45,208 nt of DNA from JAAZBA01 sp964461815 (GTDB taxonomy: Bacteria > Bacillota > Clostridia > Oscillospirales > QAMX01). This document shows positions 32,209-41,248 of this stretch, piece after piece. The stretch is taken from assembly GCA_964461815.1 (NCBI GenBank), contig CAYWVF010000024.1:1-45208 (forward strand), in the 5' to 3' direction. How positions within the stretch are numbered: the stretch's first letter is position 1; each line of letters opens with the position of its first letter. The translations under genes and the position numbers were made by a program. Under the pieces are notes generated by a model, which searched no databases, was not told the origin of the DNA, and saw nothing but the letters and a program-made list of their open reading frames with translations.

Positions 32209-32331
32209 CATTTCGGATTTTTCGGTCATTTTATTTTCCGCACCAAAAAGGACATTCCAAAACGGAATGCCCTTGGGTTATTTTCCTATGCTGCTATTGT
32301 AACATATTCATTTCGGATTTTTCGGTCATTT
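32209..32331 (-). repeat. Pair of 23-bp direct repeats, exactly 100 bases apart
   Basis: Positions 32209-32231 and 32309-32331 are identical. The second copy is the 3' coding end of the ArpU-like gene (MTEKSEMN); the first lies past its stop. A terminator sits between them. As with the endolysin, the 3' end of a gene has been duplicated downstream. Confidence 0.75.
32245..32274 (-). terminator. Intrinsic terminator after the ArpU-like gene
   Basis: Minus-strand stem AAGGGCATTCC/GGAATGTCCTT (one mismatch) with a five-base loop and a short T run. It separates the replication genes from the HNH gene. Confidence 0.75.
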
Positions 32332-32722
32332 CAATTTTTCTTAAAAATCTGTTATGCCGTTTACGGGGAACACTCTCATCCTGATAACCGATACTAAATG
32401 CAATCTGCTGCCAGCTTAACCCGTTTATATATCTAAGCGACAATATCATACGCATTTCACTGTCTTCCACAGTGTTTATGTATCTGTTCAGGCGGTTCAG
32501 TTCATAAAAGCACTTTTTTAGGTTCAGGTCAATCAACGCTTTCAAATCCGCAATCTCTGTGACGTACTTTGCTATTTTATCCGACACGCCTTCTGCTCTC
32601 GGCATTCCTGTTATTTGTGACGTACATGAGGTTGCCAAATTTTCAAGCTCTCTGACCCTTCTTTGCTGTTCTTCTATTTCACGATTTAGATAATGCAGCT
32701 GTGATAATTCCTTCTTCGTCAT
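32294..32722 (-). CDS. DUF1492/ArpU-like late transcription regulator
   Basis: A 142-residue protein. A long N-terminal coiled coil (LHYLNREIEEQQRRVRELEN) precedes a sigma-region-4-like HTH (MILSLRYINGLSWQQIAFSI with YQDESVPRKRH). This is the layout of DUF1492/ArpU/RinA proteins that switch on phage late genes. It is the last gene of the replication run before the cos-like region, a typical place. I chose ATG 32722 after GGAGG; two earlier in-frame ATGs exist. Confidence 0.83.
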   Translation of the reverse strand: MTKKELSQLHYLNREIEEQQRRVRELENLATSCTSQITGMPRAEGVSDKIAKYVTEIADLKALIDLNLKKCFYELNRLNRYINTVEDSEMRMILSLRYINGLSWQQIAFSIGYQDESVPRKRHNRFLRKIEMTEKSEMNMLQ

Positions 32723-32723
32723 T

Positions 32724-34079
32724 CTATGCATCGCCTCCAATCTGTGCCTTTACCGCATCCATCAGTGAGGCTTGTCCTATATCCTTTGTTTTTAATGCTG
32801 TCATTACATTTTCGTCAATAGTTCCTTTTGTAACTATGTGGTGAATGATAACCGTGTCCTTCTGTCCTTGACGGTATAACCTTGCATTTGCTTGACTGTA
32901 CAGCTCCAAACTCCAAGTAAGACCGAACCACACTATTGTGTTTCCTCCGCTTTGCAGGTTCAGTCCGTGTCCTGTACTTGCCGGGTGTGCTATTGCAATC
33001 TGTATCCTGCCGTCATTCCAGTCCCGTATGTCCTGTCCTGTGTTTATCTCACGCACAGAGAACCTTTTCATAATCCTGTCCTTGTCATGCTTGAAGTTAT
33101 AGAACACAAACACAGGCTTTCCGTTCGCCGCCTCAATTAAATCCTCAAGTGCATCGAGCTTTCGTGTATGTATGTCCTTTACTGCTCCGAACTCGTCATA
33201 CACTGCACCGTTTGCCATCTGCAACAGCTTATTGCTAAGGCTTGCAGCATTGACAGCATCAATGTCACCGTCTGCAAACGGGAGAAACATCTGCATTTTC
33301 AGTTTTTCGTACTGTGCCATTTCCTTCTCACTCATACTGACCTCAACAATATTATCAATTCGCTCCGGCATTTTCAGATAATCCACAGCCTTCATCGAAA
33401 TGCATATATCCGAAATCTTATCGTATATCCTCTCTTCAGAATCCGGGAGCGGTTTGTATGAATACACAATTGCACCGTTTCTTTTATCAGGTCTGAAATA
33501 CTCACTGCGATAGTGTGTTATAAACCGACCGAGCCTTTCGCCCATATCAAGTATATTTATCTGTCCCCATAAATCCATAAGGCTGTTCGGCGCAGGTGTT
33601 CCTGTCAAGCCGACTATCCTTTTCACCTTTGGTCTTACCTTACGGAGTGCTCTAAACCTCTTTGATGTATGCGATTTGAAAGAACTCAGCTCATCAATCA
33701 CAATCATGTCAAAGTCAAAGGTATGGTTCGCAACAAGCCATTCAATATTTTCACGATTGATGATGTATATATCTGCATCCGTCATAAGTGCTTTTTCTCT
33801 TTCAGATACACTGCCGAGAACCTTTGAAATCCGAAGTTCACCGAGATGCTCCCACTTTTTCGCCTCGTCCGTCCAAGTAGTCATCGCTACTCTGAGCGGA
33901 GCAATAATCAACACTTTGTGAATTTCAAACCTGTCATACATAAGCTCCTCAATTGCTGTAAGCGTTGTGATTGTCTTGCCGAGTCCGCATTCAAGCAGCA
34001 ATGCTGTTATGGGATTATTTATTATATATTCTACACCATACTTCTGGTAGTCGTGCAAATCAGCTCTTGTTAATCTCAT
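32724..34079 (-). CDS. SNF2-family DEAD/H helicase
   Basis: A 451-residue ATPase. Motif I is CGLGKTITT (31-39), motif II VIDELSSFK, motif III GLTGTPAPNSL, and the C-terminal lobe has FVFYNFKHD and ARLYRQGQKDTVIIHHIV (motifs V-VI). This compact form is standard in clostridial phage replication modules beside VRR-NUC nucleases. ATG 34079 follows GGAG. It overlaps the VRR-NUC gene by 20 bases. Confidence 0.95.
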   Translation of the reverse strand: MRLTRADLHDYQKYGVEYIINNPITALLLECGLGKTITTLTAIEELMYDRFEIHKVLIIAPLRVAMTTWTDEAKKWEHLGELRISKVLGSVSEREKALMTDADIYIINRENIEWLVANHTFDFDMIVIDELSSFKSHTSKRFRALRKVRPKVKRIVGLTGTPAPNSLMDLWGQINILDMGERLGRFITHYRSEYFRPDKRNGAIVYSYKPLPDSEERIYDKISDICISMKAVDYLKMPERIDNIVEVSMSEKEMAQYEKLKMQMFLPFADGDIDAVNAASLSNKLLQMANGAVYDEFGAVKDIHTRKLDALEDLIEAANGKPVFVFYNFKHDKDRIMKRFSVREINTGQDIRDWNDGRIQIAIAHPASTGHGLNLQSGGNTIVWFGLTWSLELYSQANARLYRQGQKDTVIIHHIVTKGTIDENVMTALKTKDIGQASLMDAVKAQIGGDA

Positions 34080-34341
34080 CAATCACATCTCCAATCATCC
34101 TAACATCATCAACGCAATAAACCGAAAAACCTAATGATTCCAATTGCCTTTTTCGCTTTATCTGCAGTGCCCTCATTTTCTTCTTCGGAGCTTTCAGTTC
34201 TATAAAAGCCATTTTGCCAAAAGGCATCAGTACCAATCGGTCAGGCACTCCATTGAAATTCGGGGATACGAACTTTAATGCAAGACCGCCTTTGTCCTTT
34301 ACCGCTTTTGTAAGTTTTTGCTCCACACTTTTTTCAAGCAT
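34060..34341 (-). CDS. VRR-NUC domain nuclease
   Basis: A 93-residue nuclease that is a single VRR-NUC domain of the PD-(D/E)XK fold: EQKLTKAVKDKGGLALKFVS, then GVPDRLVLMPFGKMAFIELK supplies the D and E-x-K residues. ATG 34341 follows GGAGG; the longer frame to 34365 lacks a good site. It is tied by overlap to the SNF2 helicase, and together they may process branched replication DNA. Confidence 0.93.
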   Translation of the reverse strand: MLEKSVEQKLTKAVKDKGGLALKFVSPNFNGVPDRLVLMPFGKMAFIELKAPKKKMRALQIKRKRQLESLGFSVYCVDDVRMIGDVIDEINKS

Positions 34342-34365
34342 TTTTACCTCCATCGGCTGGAACAA

Positions 34366-34522
34366 GAAAGAACAAGTAACGAAAAATTCCTATACACGCG
34401 CATATACAATTTTTCTTTTATATATATTTTTTAAATTATTTAATATATATTTTTTTGTTACATTGTTCTATCTTGTATCCAAAACCCTTATCCTAAGCCA
34501 TTTCTTAACAGAACAACTTTTT
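34366..34522. other. AT-rich gap with dyads, candidate replication origin
   Basis: This 157-base gap between VRR-NUC and VapE genes is very AT-rich (about 34405-34460). ATATATA arms flank a near-palindromic AAATTATTTAA centre. An outer imperfect inverted repeat (CAAGAAAGAACAAG near 34366-34380; TTGTTCTATCTTG near 34463-34475) surrounds it. The location inside the replication genes fits an origin. This is inference. Confidence 0.4.
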
Positions 34523-36874
34523 TTACTTTTGTTCCGAAAATACATAAATTCTCTGTTTTCCGTAAATCGGCAGAGTAATCGGTGCATCCTTCGACCTTTC
34601 CCATTCAGGGATTTTTCGCATTATGGATGCTATCTCATAAGAATCAGTCTTTTTCAAAGACGATGCCTCTCTGCCGAAGCACTCGCACCATATCTCTATA
34701 TTGCTGACGCTACTGCGTTTTACAGTTCCGGTTTTATCGCTATTACCGAAATCACTGCCGTTTAAGTAGTTTCTGCGTTCATACAAAGACAGCTCCGACC
34801 AATTTTCAGGGAGCAGTGTGTTCAGGTATGCACGAACCAAGCCTTCACGTTCGTCCGTTTCCATAGCAGACGTCTGCTCACGCACCGCCGCATCTGCCTC
34901 TTCGCCTTCAAGGTACAGCTTTTCGCCCTTGTTATATAAAAACACAGTTTCTGCCCATATCTGATCTATGTCCGCATCCGTAAGCTGCCATGACTTTTTC
35001 GCAGAACCCGGTCGCACCTTAACAGGCCAAAATCTGCGGTTGCCTGTAATATCACGTAAAAAGCCTGTTTCCGTATTAGTAGAACCCACTATAACACACT
35101 GCCTCGGATGGTTTTCCACGTTTACGCCGTAGCTTGCTCTGTACTTATCATCAACACGGGAAATAAAAGACTTCACCGTTTCAACGTCTGTCTTACGCAT
35201 ACCCGCAAGCTCCCCAAGCTCTAAAATCCAATAACCCTGCAGTTTCTCAGGTCCTGACTTATCCTTCATATCAGTAAGCGTAAGACTGTCCGAAAACCAT
35301 CTGCCTGCAAGCTTTGCAAAGAATGTCGACTTACCGATGCCCTGCGGACCGTTAAGAAGCAATACGCTGTCAAACTTTGTCCCCGGCTTATATATTCTCG
35401 CTACCGCTGCGACCATAGTTTTCCTTATAACAGCTTTCGTGTATGAGTTATCCTCTGCACCGAAGTAATCGATGAGGAGTTTATCCACACGCCCTACACC
35501 GTCCCATTCAGGAAGTGCATCAAGATAATCCTTAATCGGATGATATGCTCGTTCTGTTGCCACCGCCAACACTGCATCCTTCGTTTTCGTAGGCGAGTAC
35601 ACACCATATTTTCTGCTAAGATAAACCTTGAGGGATGCATTATCCGAATCGTTCCATCCGTCCTTTATCTGCTCCCACGGCAGACCATCCCTTGCATCTA
35701 TACCGTCACGGTGTTTATTAAATGCAATGCTCTGCAGCTTGTCATCATGTCTTATGATAAGCACGATGTTGTCGAGGGTTTCCTTGATATTGCCTTTCTT
35801 GTCCATCTCAAGTGCCCTCTGCCAGTTTATATATTCTACAACAGAAAAATCACTCTCAGCGGCGGTCTGCTTATCTGCAATTATCTGAGCCTTTACTTTA
35901 TCGTCCTTTCGTGCAAGCTCTGCCATCTCCTTAAAGGATGGTGACTTTTCCGAGCCTGAGTCATCGTTGTCAAGGTGACCGAATTTGTGTATCCTTACAA
36001 GGTCAAAGCTATTACACAGCTTTCCACAAGCCGGGTCCGTTGCATGGTGCGAGTATGCGTATTTATCGTCATACACAACTACACCCGCCACAGAGTCTGC
36101 CGGGATATAATCATATCTGCCTGTGAGTGTGCTTGGTGTATACACATCTGACAAAAATCCTGCTATCGCATCCTGCACTGTATACGCACGGCAAAAAGCT
36201 CCGATGATTCCGTCCTTTTCAAGCGGGTCTGCCTGTTTCTTCAAAGCATGGGATACAATCTTTTTCTGTCGTGAGGATACAGGGTACTCGGACGTATCGT
36301 GCCAGTCCTTATACCTTGCAAGCGTTTCATCGGCATCAACCTCTACACCGCCTCTGTCCTTAAAGAAAAACTCACCGTCAACGGAAGTGGACGGCCAATA
36401 CATAAGTCTGTGTGGCTGATAGGTTGTATCGTCAAACTGCTCGATACCGACATCAGCTGCGACACGTCTTGCAATGGCAATATACTCATCCGCCGTAACA
36501 GGACGGGAGAGCGGAATGATAAGTCTGAGTCTGGGATGTTCGGGTGTGTGTTTATGGGTTGAATAAACTATGCACTTGAAATTGTGGAACATCTCAATCT
36601 GTTCCCAAAAGTCCTCATCTGCATAGTCAGCATCAAGAGTGAGAAGGCAGCGGTTTACAACACTGTCCTTTTTACGGGTACCATTCAGCTCACCGCCGAC
36701 AAAACCGCCCACGTCCTTGATGTTATCCTGCTGACCTTTAGGGAGCTTGCGGTATTCTTCAAGCGTTTCATCGGTGCGGACTGTGTTTGAGCATCGCTCT
36801 GAAAACTCATCCCATGTAAGCTCTGCCGTCTTCCACTGTTTTGCAAATCTGTTTTTTGCAACCGCTATCTTCAT
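34523..36874 (-). CDS. VapE-family primase-helicase
   Basis: A 783-residue replication protein. The N-terminal primase-like domain has LLTLDAD (about 77-83) and HKHTPEHPRLRLIIPL, as in primase-polymerases of the archaeo-eukaryotic type. The C-terminal VapE helicase has the P-loop LNGPQGIGKST and the LQGYWILELGELAGM and VGSTNTETGFLRD motifs. It starts at ATG 36874, overlapping the previous stop (ATGA), after GAGGAGG. It is the likely replicative helicase and primase of the phage. Confidence 0.95.
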   Translation of the reverse strand: MKIAVAKNRFAKQWKTAELTWDEFSERCSNTVRTDETLEEYRKLPKGQQDNIKDVGGFVGGELNGTRKKDSVVNRCLLTLDADYADEDFWEQIEMFHNFKCIVYSTHKHTPEHPRLRLIIPLSRPVTADEYIAIARRVAADVGIEQFDDTTYQPHRLMYWPSTSVDGEFFFKDRGGVEVDADETLARYKDWHDTSEYPVSSRQKKIVSHALKKQADPLEKDGIIGAFCRAYTVQDAIAGFLSDVYTPSTLTGRYDYIPADSVAGVVVYDDKYAYSHHATDPACGKLCNSFDLVRIHKFGHLDNDDSGSEKSPSFKEMAELARKDDKVKAQIIADKQTAAESDFSVVEYINWQRALEMDKKGNIKETLDNIVLIIRHDDKLQSIAFNKHRDGIDARDGLPWEQIKDGWNDSDNASLKVYLSRKYGVYSPTKTKDAVLAVATERAYHPIKDYLDALPEWDGVGRVDKLLIDYFGAEDNSYTKAVIRKTMVAAVARIYKPGTKFDSVLLLNGPQGIGKSTFFAKLAGRWFSDSLTLTDMKDKSGPEKLQGYWILELGELAGMRKTDVETVKSFISRVDDKYRASYGVNVENHPRQCVIVGSTNTETGFLRDITGNRRFWPVKVRPGSAKKSWQLTDADIDQIWAETVFLYNKGEKLYLEGEEADAAVREQTSAMETDEREGLVRAYLNTLLPENWSELSLYERRNYLNGSDFGNSDKTGTVKRSSVSNIEIWCECFGREASSLKKTDSYEIASIMRKIPEWERSKDAPITLPIYGKQRIYVFSEQK

Positions 36875-37548
36875 TTTCTGCTTACCTCCTCGCATCTGTC
36901 AGTGAAGTATCGGATAGGTATGTTATGCTCCTCTGCAAACTTTATCTCGCCCTGCATACCCTCGGAAATCACGTCACCGAACACCCATATTTCCTTGCAT
37001 CTTTTGAGCATTTGAAGAGCGAGGTTAAGTCCAATACTTCGTTCATACTCATCATCGTCCCTTAAGAAACGTGTGAAATATATATTGCTCATCACTTTTG
37101 CTCCACAAAAGCCAGCCTTCGGCTGTCCGCCCTTCTTGGCGGTGAATGGACACATCGGCACACAATGCTTTATCTCGGCAAATTTAGAATACTTTTTTGC
37201 CTTGCGTGTGTTTTCCTTAACGTCACCTCTGTATGGTGATGCTATGTACACCCATTTCATATAGTTCTCGCCATTTTTGAACTTCTCCTCACGTTCTTCT
37301 CGCTGTATATTTTCAATCACCTCACCGAATACCGGGTCTGGATAATGTTCGCTGTTTCTGTACATCATCTGCTCCTTTCCGAGTTGTACACTCTCAATCA
37401 AAATATGAGCAAGCAATAACGCAAGCGGTAATAACAGATACTCACCGCCAAAGAAAATGTCGCCACGCTCTTTTATCATGTATGGAATTGCCGCAAGCTC
37501 GGCATATACGCCGAGCAGAGCAGCAATGAAATATATCTTTGCTTTCAT
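36871..37548 (-). CDS. Membrane-anchored DUF4406 (nucleoside deoxyribosyltransferase-like) fusion
   Basis: A 225-residue protein. Two hydrophobic segments (IYFIAALLGVYAELAAI and LLLPLALLLAHILI) are followed by the small phage motif MYRNSEHYPDPVFGEVI, then a DUF4406 domain beginning VYIASPYRGDVKENTRKA. These three parts are usually separate genes. Inside the DUF4406 domain, TAKKGGQPKAGF interrupts the expected sequence and is encoded by a three-hairpin insert (37095-37143). ATG 37548 follows AAGGA, four bases after the polymerase stop. Confidence 0.8.
   Translation of the reverse strand: MKAKIYFIAALLGVYAELAAIPYMIKERGDIFFGGEYLLLPLALLLAHILIESVQLGKEQMMYRNSEHYPDPVFGEVIENIQREEREEKFKNGENYMKWVYIASPYRGDVKENTRKAKKYSKFAEIKHCVPMCPFTAKKGGQPKAGFCGAKVMSNIYFTRFLRDDDEYERSIGLNLALQMLKRCKEIWVFGDVISEGMQGEIKFAEEHNIPIRYFTDRCEEVSRK
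37095..37143. repeat. Three-hairpin insertion element, copy 1 (in DUF4406 gene)
   Basis: Three stems in tandem: CTTTTG/CAAAAG, CAGCC-TTC-GGCTG, and CCGCC-CTTCTT-GGCGG. The last and its flanks, tgtccgcccttcttggcggt (37124-37143), are identical to 41216-41235. The element is read in frame and encodes TAKKGG followed by a variable part. Confidence 0.75.
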
Positions 37549-37552
37549 ACCC

Positions 37553-39490
37553 TCAATCCTTCCTGTAATACTCACACTCGTACCCGTCTGCATCAAGCGG
37601 AAGTCCGTCCGCCCAATCGGGGCATTTACTCATTATTTTGCACAGCTCATCAACTGAACCTTGTCCGTCAGGAACTTCGCATATAATCTCATCATGTACA
37701 TGAAATACAATGTCATAGCCTGCATTTGCCGCATTGATAAGTGCAAAGGCAAGCAAGTCACGTGCGATTGCCTGAACTATATTTTCCACGAGCTTACCGC
37801 CAAAGGTTTCGAGCACGTCCCATTTCTTTGATGCATTTATGCCCATATACTCAATGCTGTCACCGCCGAATCTGTTAGTCCCGATACGCGGCTTTATATA
37901 CGACAGCCGTCTTCCGCTTGGGAGCTGTATAAACAAGATACCGCCTCTGTATATGAACGTCAGTATTCCGAGCGGCACTGTGGTCTTTTCCCGTATAGCT
38001 TTCATTACAGCATTGCCTACTTCATACCACAGCCTCACGATATGCCCGTTTGCACTCCGCCAGTCATTTATAAGTCCCTGCAGTTCTTCTTCCGGTATAC
38101 CCATTTCAAGAGCGCCCATAGATTTCAAAGCTCCGACCGAGCCGCCGTAACCACAAGCAAGCTCTGCTATTTTACCTTTTTGACGTAGGTGTCCATTTAC
38201 ACCGTGCTTTTCAACGGGCACCTTAAACATCTGACTTGCCGATGCACAGTAGATATCACCATCGTTTCGGAATGTGTCTATTCGCCACGTTTCACCCGCA
38301 AGCCATGAAAGGACACGAGCTTCAATAGCTGAAAAGTCTGCTACGATAAATCTGTGGTTGGGTTTTGGTATAAGCACTGTGCGGATAAGCTCGGACAGTA
38401 CACTTGGCACATTACCGTAAAGCATAGCCAACAGTTCAAAATCACCCGTTTTTACTGTATCCCGTGCAAGAGTCAGGCTTGACAAATGGTTTTGCGGCAG
38501 GTTCTGCGGCTGAAGTATGTTCCCGGACCATCTTCCGGTTCTGTTTGCACCGTAAAATCTTAACAAGCCTCGTACACGATTATCATGGCAAACACTGCGG
38601 ATTACCGCCTCATATTTCTTTACCGATGTTTTTGACATAAGCAGTCTGAGTTTTAGCATCTCCTGCACATCACCAGCCGTTTCATCGGTCAGTGCCGTTA
38701 CATCTTTCTTTGATAAGCTGTCCACCAACACACCATTGTCTGCAAGCCAACCTTTAAGCTGTGACACAGAGTTCGGGTTTTCCAACCCTGTGAGTTCGTA
38801 TGCCTGCTCTGTCGCTACAGCAGTTTGGAGGTTATTCATTTTAACCGCTTCTTCTGCAAGCTGCAAATCAACAAGCACACCTCTGTCATTTATCCTTTGG
38901 TCGAGAACATAAAGTTCATGCTCTGAACTGGATAATGGATAGTTATTGAGTTTTTGTGCGATGGCACGTTCCACTTCTACATCACGAACGCAGTATTTCT
39001 TGAACTTATCCCACTTGTCCGAATCATGGCAAGGCAAATTTCGTGTGCGTTTTCCATTGGTCTTTGTAGGTTTGCACGGCATGCAAAAATATCGTATAAG
39101 TTCTTTGCCCTCTGTGAATTTTTGCCTTTCCAAGCCGAGTACACTTCCGACATCAGCAAGTGATGCCGGGAGTGAAAGCTCTGCTGCTTGGACAGCTGTA
39201 CAATACCAGGACTCAGGATTTAAAGTTTTGCCGAGATACTTTGATAAGCACACACGCTCGAACTGTGCGTTATATGCTGTTTTTATGACTGTATCAGATT
39301 TCAGTGCTGATATAATTTCTGCCGGGAGCTGTTCGCCACCTGCGAGGTCAATTATCTTAACCTTGCCGTCATCAAACGAATATGCAAACAAGAGTATTTC
39401 AAAGTTTGGTGAATCTGCGTACTTATACACACCGCATTTGATAAGGTCTATATCAGAAAAAGTTTCCAAATCAATACTCAGTTTCTGCAT
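37553..39490 (-). CDS. Family A DNA polymerase (phage type)
   Basis: A 645-residue polymerase. The N-terminal 3'-5' exonuclease motif is LSIDLETFSD (residues 4-13). Polymerase motif A is VADFSAIEARVLSWLAGE (383-400) and motif C is VFHVHDEIICEV near 600. It lacks a 5' nuclease domain, as usual in phage enzymes. It lies between DUF2815 and DUF4406 genes in the standard replication order. It copies the phage genome with VapE and the SSB-like protein. Confidence 0.96.
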   Translation of the reverse strand: MQKLSIDLETFSDIDLIKCGVYKYADSPNFEILLFAYSFDDGKVKIIDLAGGEQLPAEIISALKSDTVIKTAYNAQFERVCLSKYLGKTLNPESWYCTAVQAAELSLPASLADVGSVLGLERQKFTEGKELIRYFCMPCKPTKTNGKRTRNLPCHDSDKWDKFKKYCVRDVEVERAIAQKLNNYPLSSSEHELYVLDQRINDRGVLVDLQLAEEAVKMNNLQTAVATEQAYELTGLENPNSVSQLKGWLADNGVLVDSLSKKDVTALTDETAGDVQEMLKLRLLMSKTSVKKYEAVIRSVCHDNRVRGLLRFYGANRTGRWSGNILQPQNLPQNHLSSLTLARDTVKTGDFELLAMLYGNVPSVLSELIRTVLIPKPNHRFIVADFSAIEARVLSWLAGETWRIDTFRNDGDIYCASASQMFKVPVEKHGVNGHLRQKGKIAELACGYGGSVGALKSMGALEMGIPEEELQGLINDWRSANGHIVRLWYEVGNAVMKAIREKTTVPLGILTFIYRGGILFIQLPSGRRLSYIKPRIGTNRFGGDSIEYMGINASKKWDVLETFGGKLVENIVQAIARDLLAFALINAANAGYDIVFHVHDEIICEVPDGQGSVDELCKIMSKCPDWADGLPLDADGYECEYYRKD

Positions 39491-39503
39491 TGCATTCAGC
39501 TCC

Positions 39504-40040
39504 TTAGCTTAAGAAATCGTCATCGTCATCATCGTCAAATGCTGTAAAATCATCCTCAGCTCTTGAACGTCCACCAAGAGGATCACCTTCTGCAACCTTC
39601 TGAATGTTACCAAGTCCGCAGGCGATACCTTTATTGCCATTGGTGTTAAATGCATACAAGGTGATTGATACTCTCGCATAGCAGCCGCTGTACACCTCGT
39701 TGCGGTCAATAATCGACTGCACCTTCTTGTCCACAATCTGTGGCTGTTCCTTCGAGTTTGCATTTATGAAATAGCTGTCAACGTATGCCTCATCGTCCGG
39801 TCTTTCAATATCGCCGTCACGGAGCGGTAACTTAAGGTTTGCCGGAATCTTACCACCGAACTTCGCCTTGCCATCCTGCTTTGCCTGTTCGATTGCATCC
39901 TGAATTGCCTTTACGGTTTTCTTGTCGCTCTTAGGTATAATGAGAGATACACTGTACTTCTCATCACTGCCGTTAATTGATGCCGGTTCCCAAATGTGTG
40001 CGTATGAAAGTCTTACGACTCCTGTTACTAACTTACTCAT
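39504..40040 (-). CDS. DUF2815 protein, probable ssDNA-binding protein
   Basis: A 178-residue protein starting MSKLVTGVVRLSYAHIWEPA. The OB-like fold has YSVSLIIPKSDKKTVKAIQD and SGCYARVSITLYAFNTNGNK, and the tail is a run of aspartates ending DFLS. An acidic tail is a common feature of single-strand binding proteins. DUF2815 proteins replace SSB in many clostridial phages. ATG 40040 follows GGAGG; a longer frame to 40106 overlaps the DUF2800 gene and lacks a site. Confidence 0.9.
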   Translation of the reverse strand: MSKLVTGVVRLSYAHIWEPASINGSDEKYSVSLIIPKSDKKTVKAIQDAIEQAKQDGKAKFGGKIPANLKLPLRDGDIERPDDEAYVDSYFINANSKEQPQIVDKKVQSIIDRNEVYSGCYARVSITLYAFNTNGNKGIACGLGNIQKVAEGDPLGGRSRAEDDFTAFDDDDDDDFLS

Positions 40041-40044
40041 AATC

Positions 40045-41247
40045 TTAATCCTCCATAAATTCGTTAATTGTTGATACTTCTTCTCGCTTGTCCGATACAG
40101 GCACAAGCGTTAATTTTCCTTTCGGCTTATGTACATACTCGCCGAGCAGTTCCTTGAACTGTTTTTTGCCCATCAGCTTTTCCATATCGATTATGCCGAT
40201 AAGTGTACTTTTAAATATTTGTGACAGAGCATATCCGTTATTTCTGCATACCTCTGCAACTTTGTCCTCATCAACATATTTCCTGTTGGAACGTCCCTCG
40301 ACTACCTTGAATCCGTTCCAATGTTTGCCTTCATTTATAGCCTTTGCCTGTGCATATGCAAATACATCATCTGCCCATTTTGCAAGGTCGGATGCTATAA
40401 TAAGCACCTCGGCTATTTCCTCATCTGAAAGCTCTGCCGGAATTGCAAACTCATACTTGGCAGTTTCGAGCATTACCTCGGCTCGTTTTCTGCAGGTAGC
40501 CTTTAGCTTACAAAACCTACAATGATCTCCGGCATTGAACTCACCTTCGCCCTTTGCGGCAAGTTCGGCAACAGGACGGAGTATGTTTTCTGCCCACTCT
40601 TTCAGAGCGTCTACTGAAATCTCCCACTCGGAGATACTGTCAAGCCTCGGCTGAACAATAGCCAGTTTTACGGTTCTGATGTCATACAGATAATCGTAAA
40701 GGTTTAATGCACCGAGTGCATACAGCTTCATCTGCGGATTGTCCTCTGCAGATACGGCCACACCTTTACCGTATTTCAGGTCAATCACCTGCACAGTATC
40801 GTCTGATACAATAACAAGGTCGCCTGTTCCAAAACCACCCTCGACATAGTTTGAAAAGTCGAGCCTTTGCTCTACCATGACCACAGCGTCCGGGCATGAC
40901 TTACGGATAGTTTCAATGGTGTCCGTTACATACTGCAGATATGTATCTGTGTGTCTGTCTATTTCCTCCGCATCGAAGTTCCCGACTAACGGAATAGTAA
41001 GGTTTTTCTCGCCGAGGTAAGTCCTTACTTTGTACTCTGCTACTTCGTGTGCAGCAGTACCCTCTTCGGCATATACACTTGTTTCATCAGGCAGTTCCTT
41101 CTCAAGCATTGCAGACGGCGGACACGAGAGCCATCTGTGTGCTGCGGATGCTGAAAGTACAGCATGTTGCCTTTCAGTAGATTTTGTGCTACGCACAAAA
41201 CCCACAACTTCGTTGTGTCCGCCCTTCTTGGCGGTACGCGGCGGCAT
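40045..41247 (-). CDS. DUF2800 protein, RecB/PD-(D/E)XK-like nuclease
   Basis: A 400-residue protein. LSASAAHRWLSCPPSAMLEK and YAEEGTAAHEVAEY begin the conserved domain; GDLVIVSDDTVQVIDLKYGK gives the D and D-x-K nuclease residues. The C-x-x-C pair in HCRFCKLKATCRKRAE suits an iron-sulphur RecB-type nuclease. ATG 41247 is one base after the upstream stop. The first 30 residues (PPRTAKKGGHNEVVGFVRST) are encoded by a three-hairpin insert and lie outside the family core. Confidence 0.92.
   Translation of the reverse strand: MPPRTAKKGGHNEVVGFVRSTKSTERQHAVLSASAAHRWLSCPPSAMLEKELPDETSVYAEEGTAAHEVAEYKVRTYLGEKNLTIPLVGNFDAEEIDRHTDTYLQYVTDTIETIRKSCPDAVVMVEQRLDFSNYVEGGFGTGDLVIVSDDTVQVIDLKYGKGVAVSAEDNPQMKLYALGALNLYDYLYDIRTVKLAIVQPRLDSISEWEISVDALKEWAENILRPVAELAAKGEGEFNAGDHCRFCKLKATCRKRAEVMLETAKYEFAIPAELSDEEIAEVLIIASDLAKWADDVFAYAQAKAINEGKHWNGFKVVEGRSNRKYVDEDKVAEVCRNNGYALSQIFKSTLIGIIDMEKLMGKKQFKELLGEYVHKPKGKLTLVPVSDKREEVSTINEFMED
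41182..41235. repeat. Three-hairpin insertion element, copy 2 (in DUF2800 gene)
   Basis: Stems TTTTGTGC-TAC-GCACAAAA, CACAAC-TTC-GTTGTG and CCGCC-CTTCTT-GGCGG in tandem. The layout equals copy 1. The third hairpin is conserved base for base while the first two have different but self-complementary stems, so pairing seems to be what is kept. It is read in the same frame as copy 1. Confidence 0.78.
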
Positions 41248-41248
41248 A

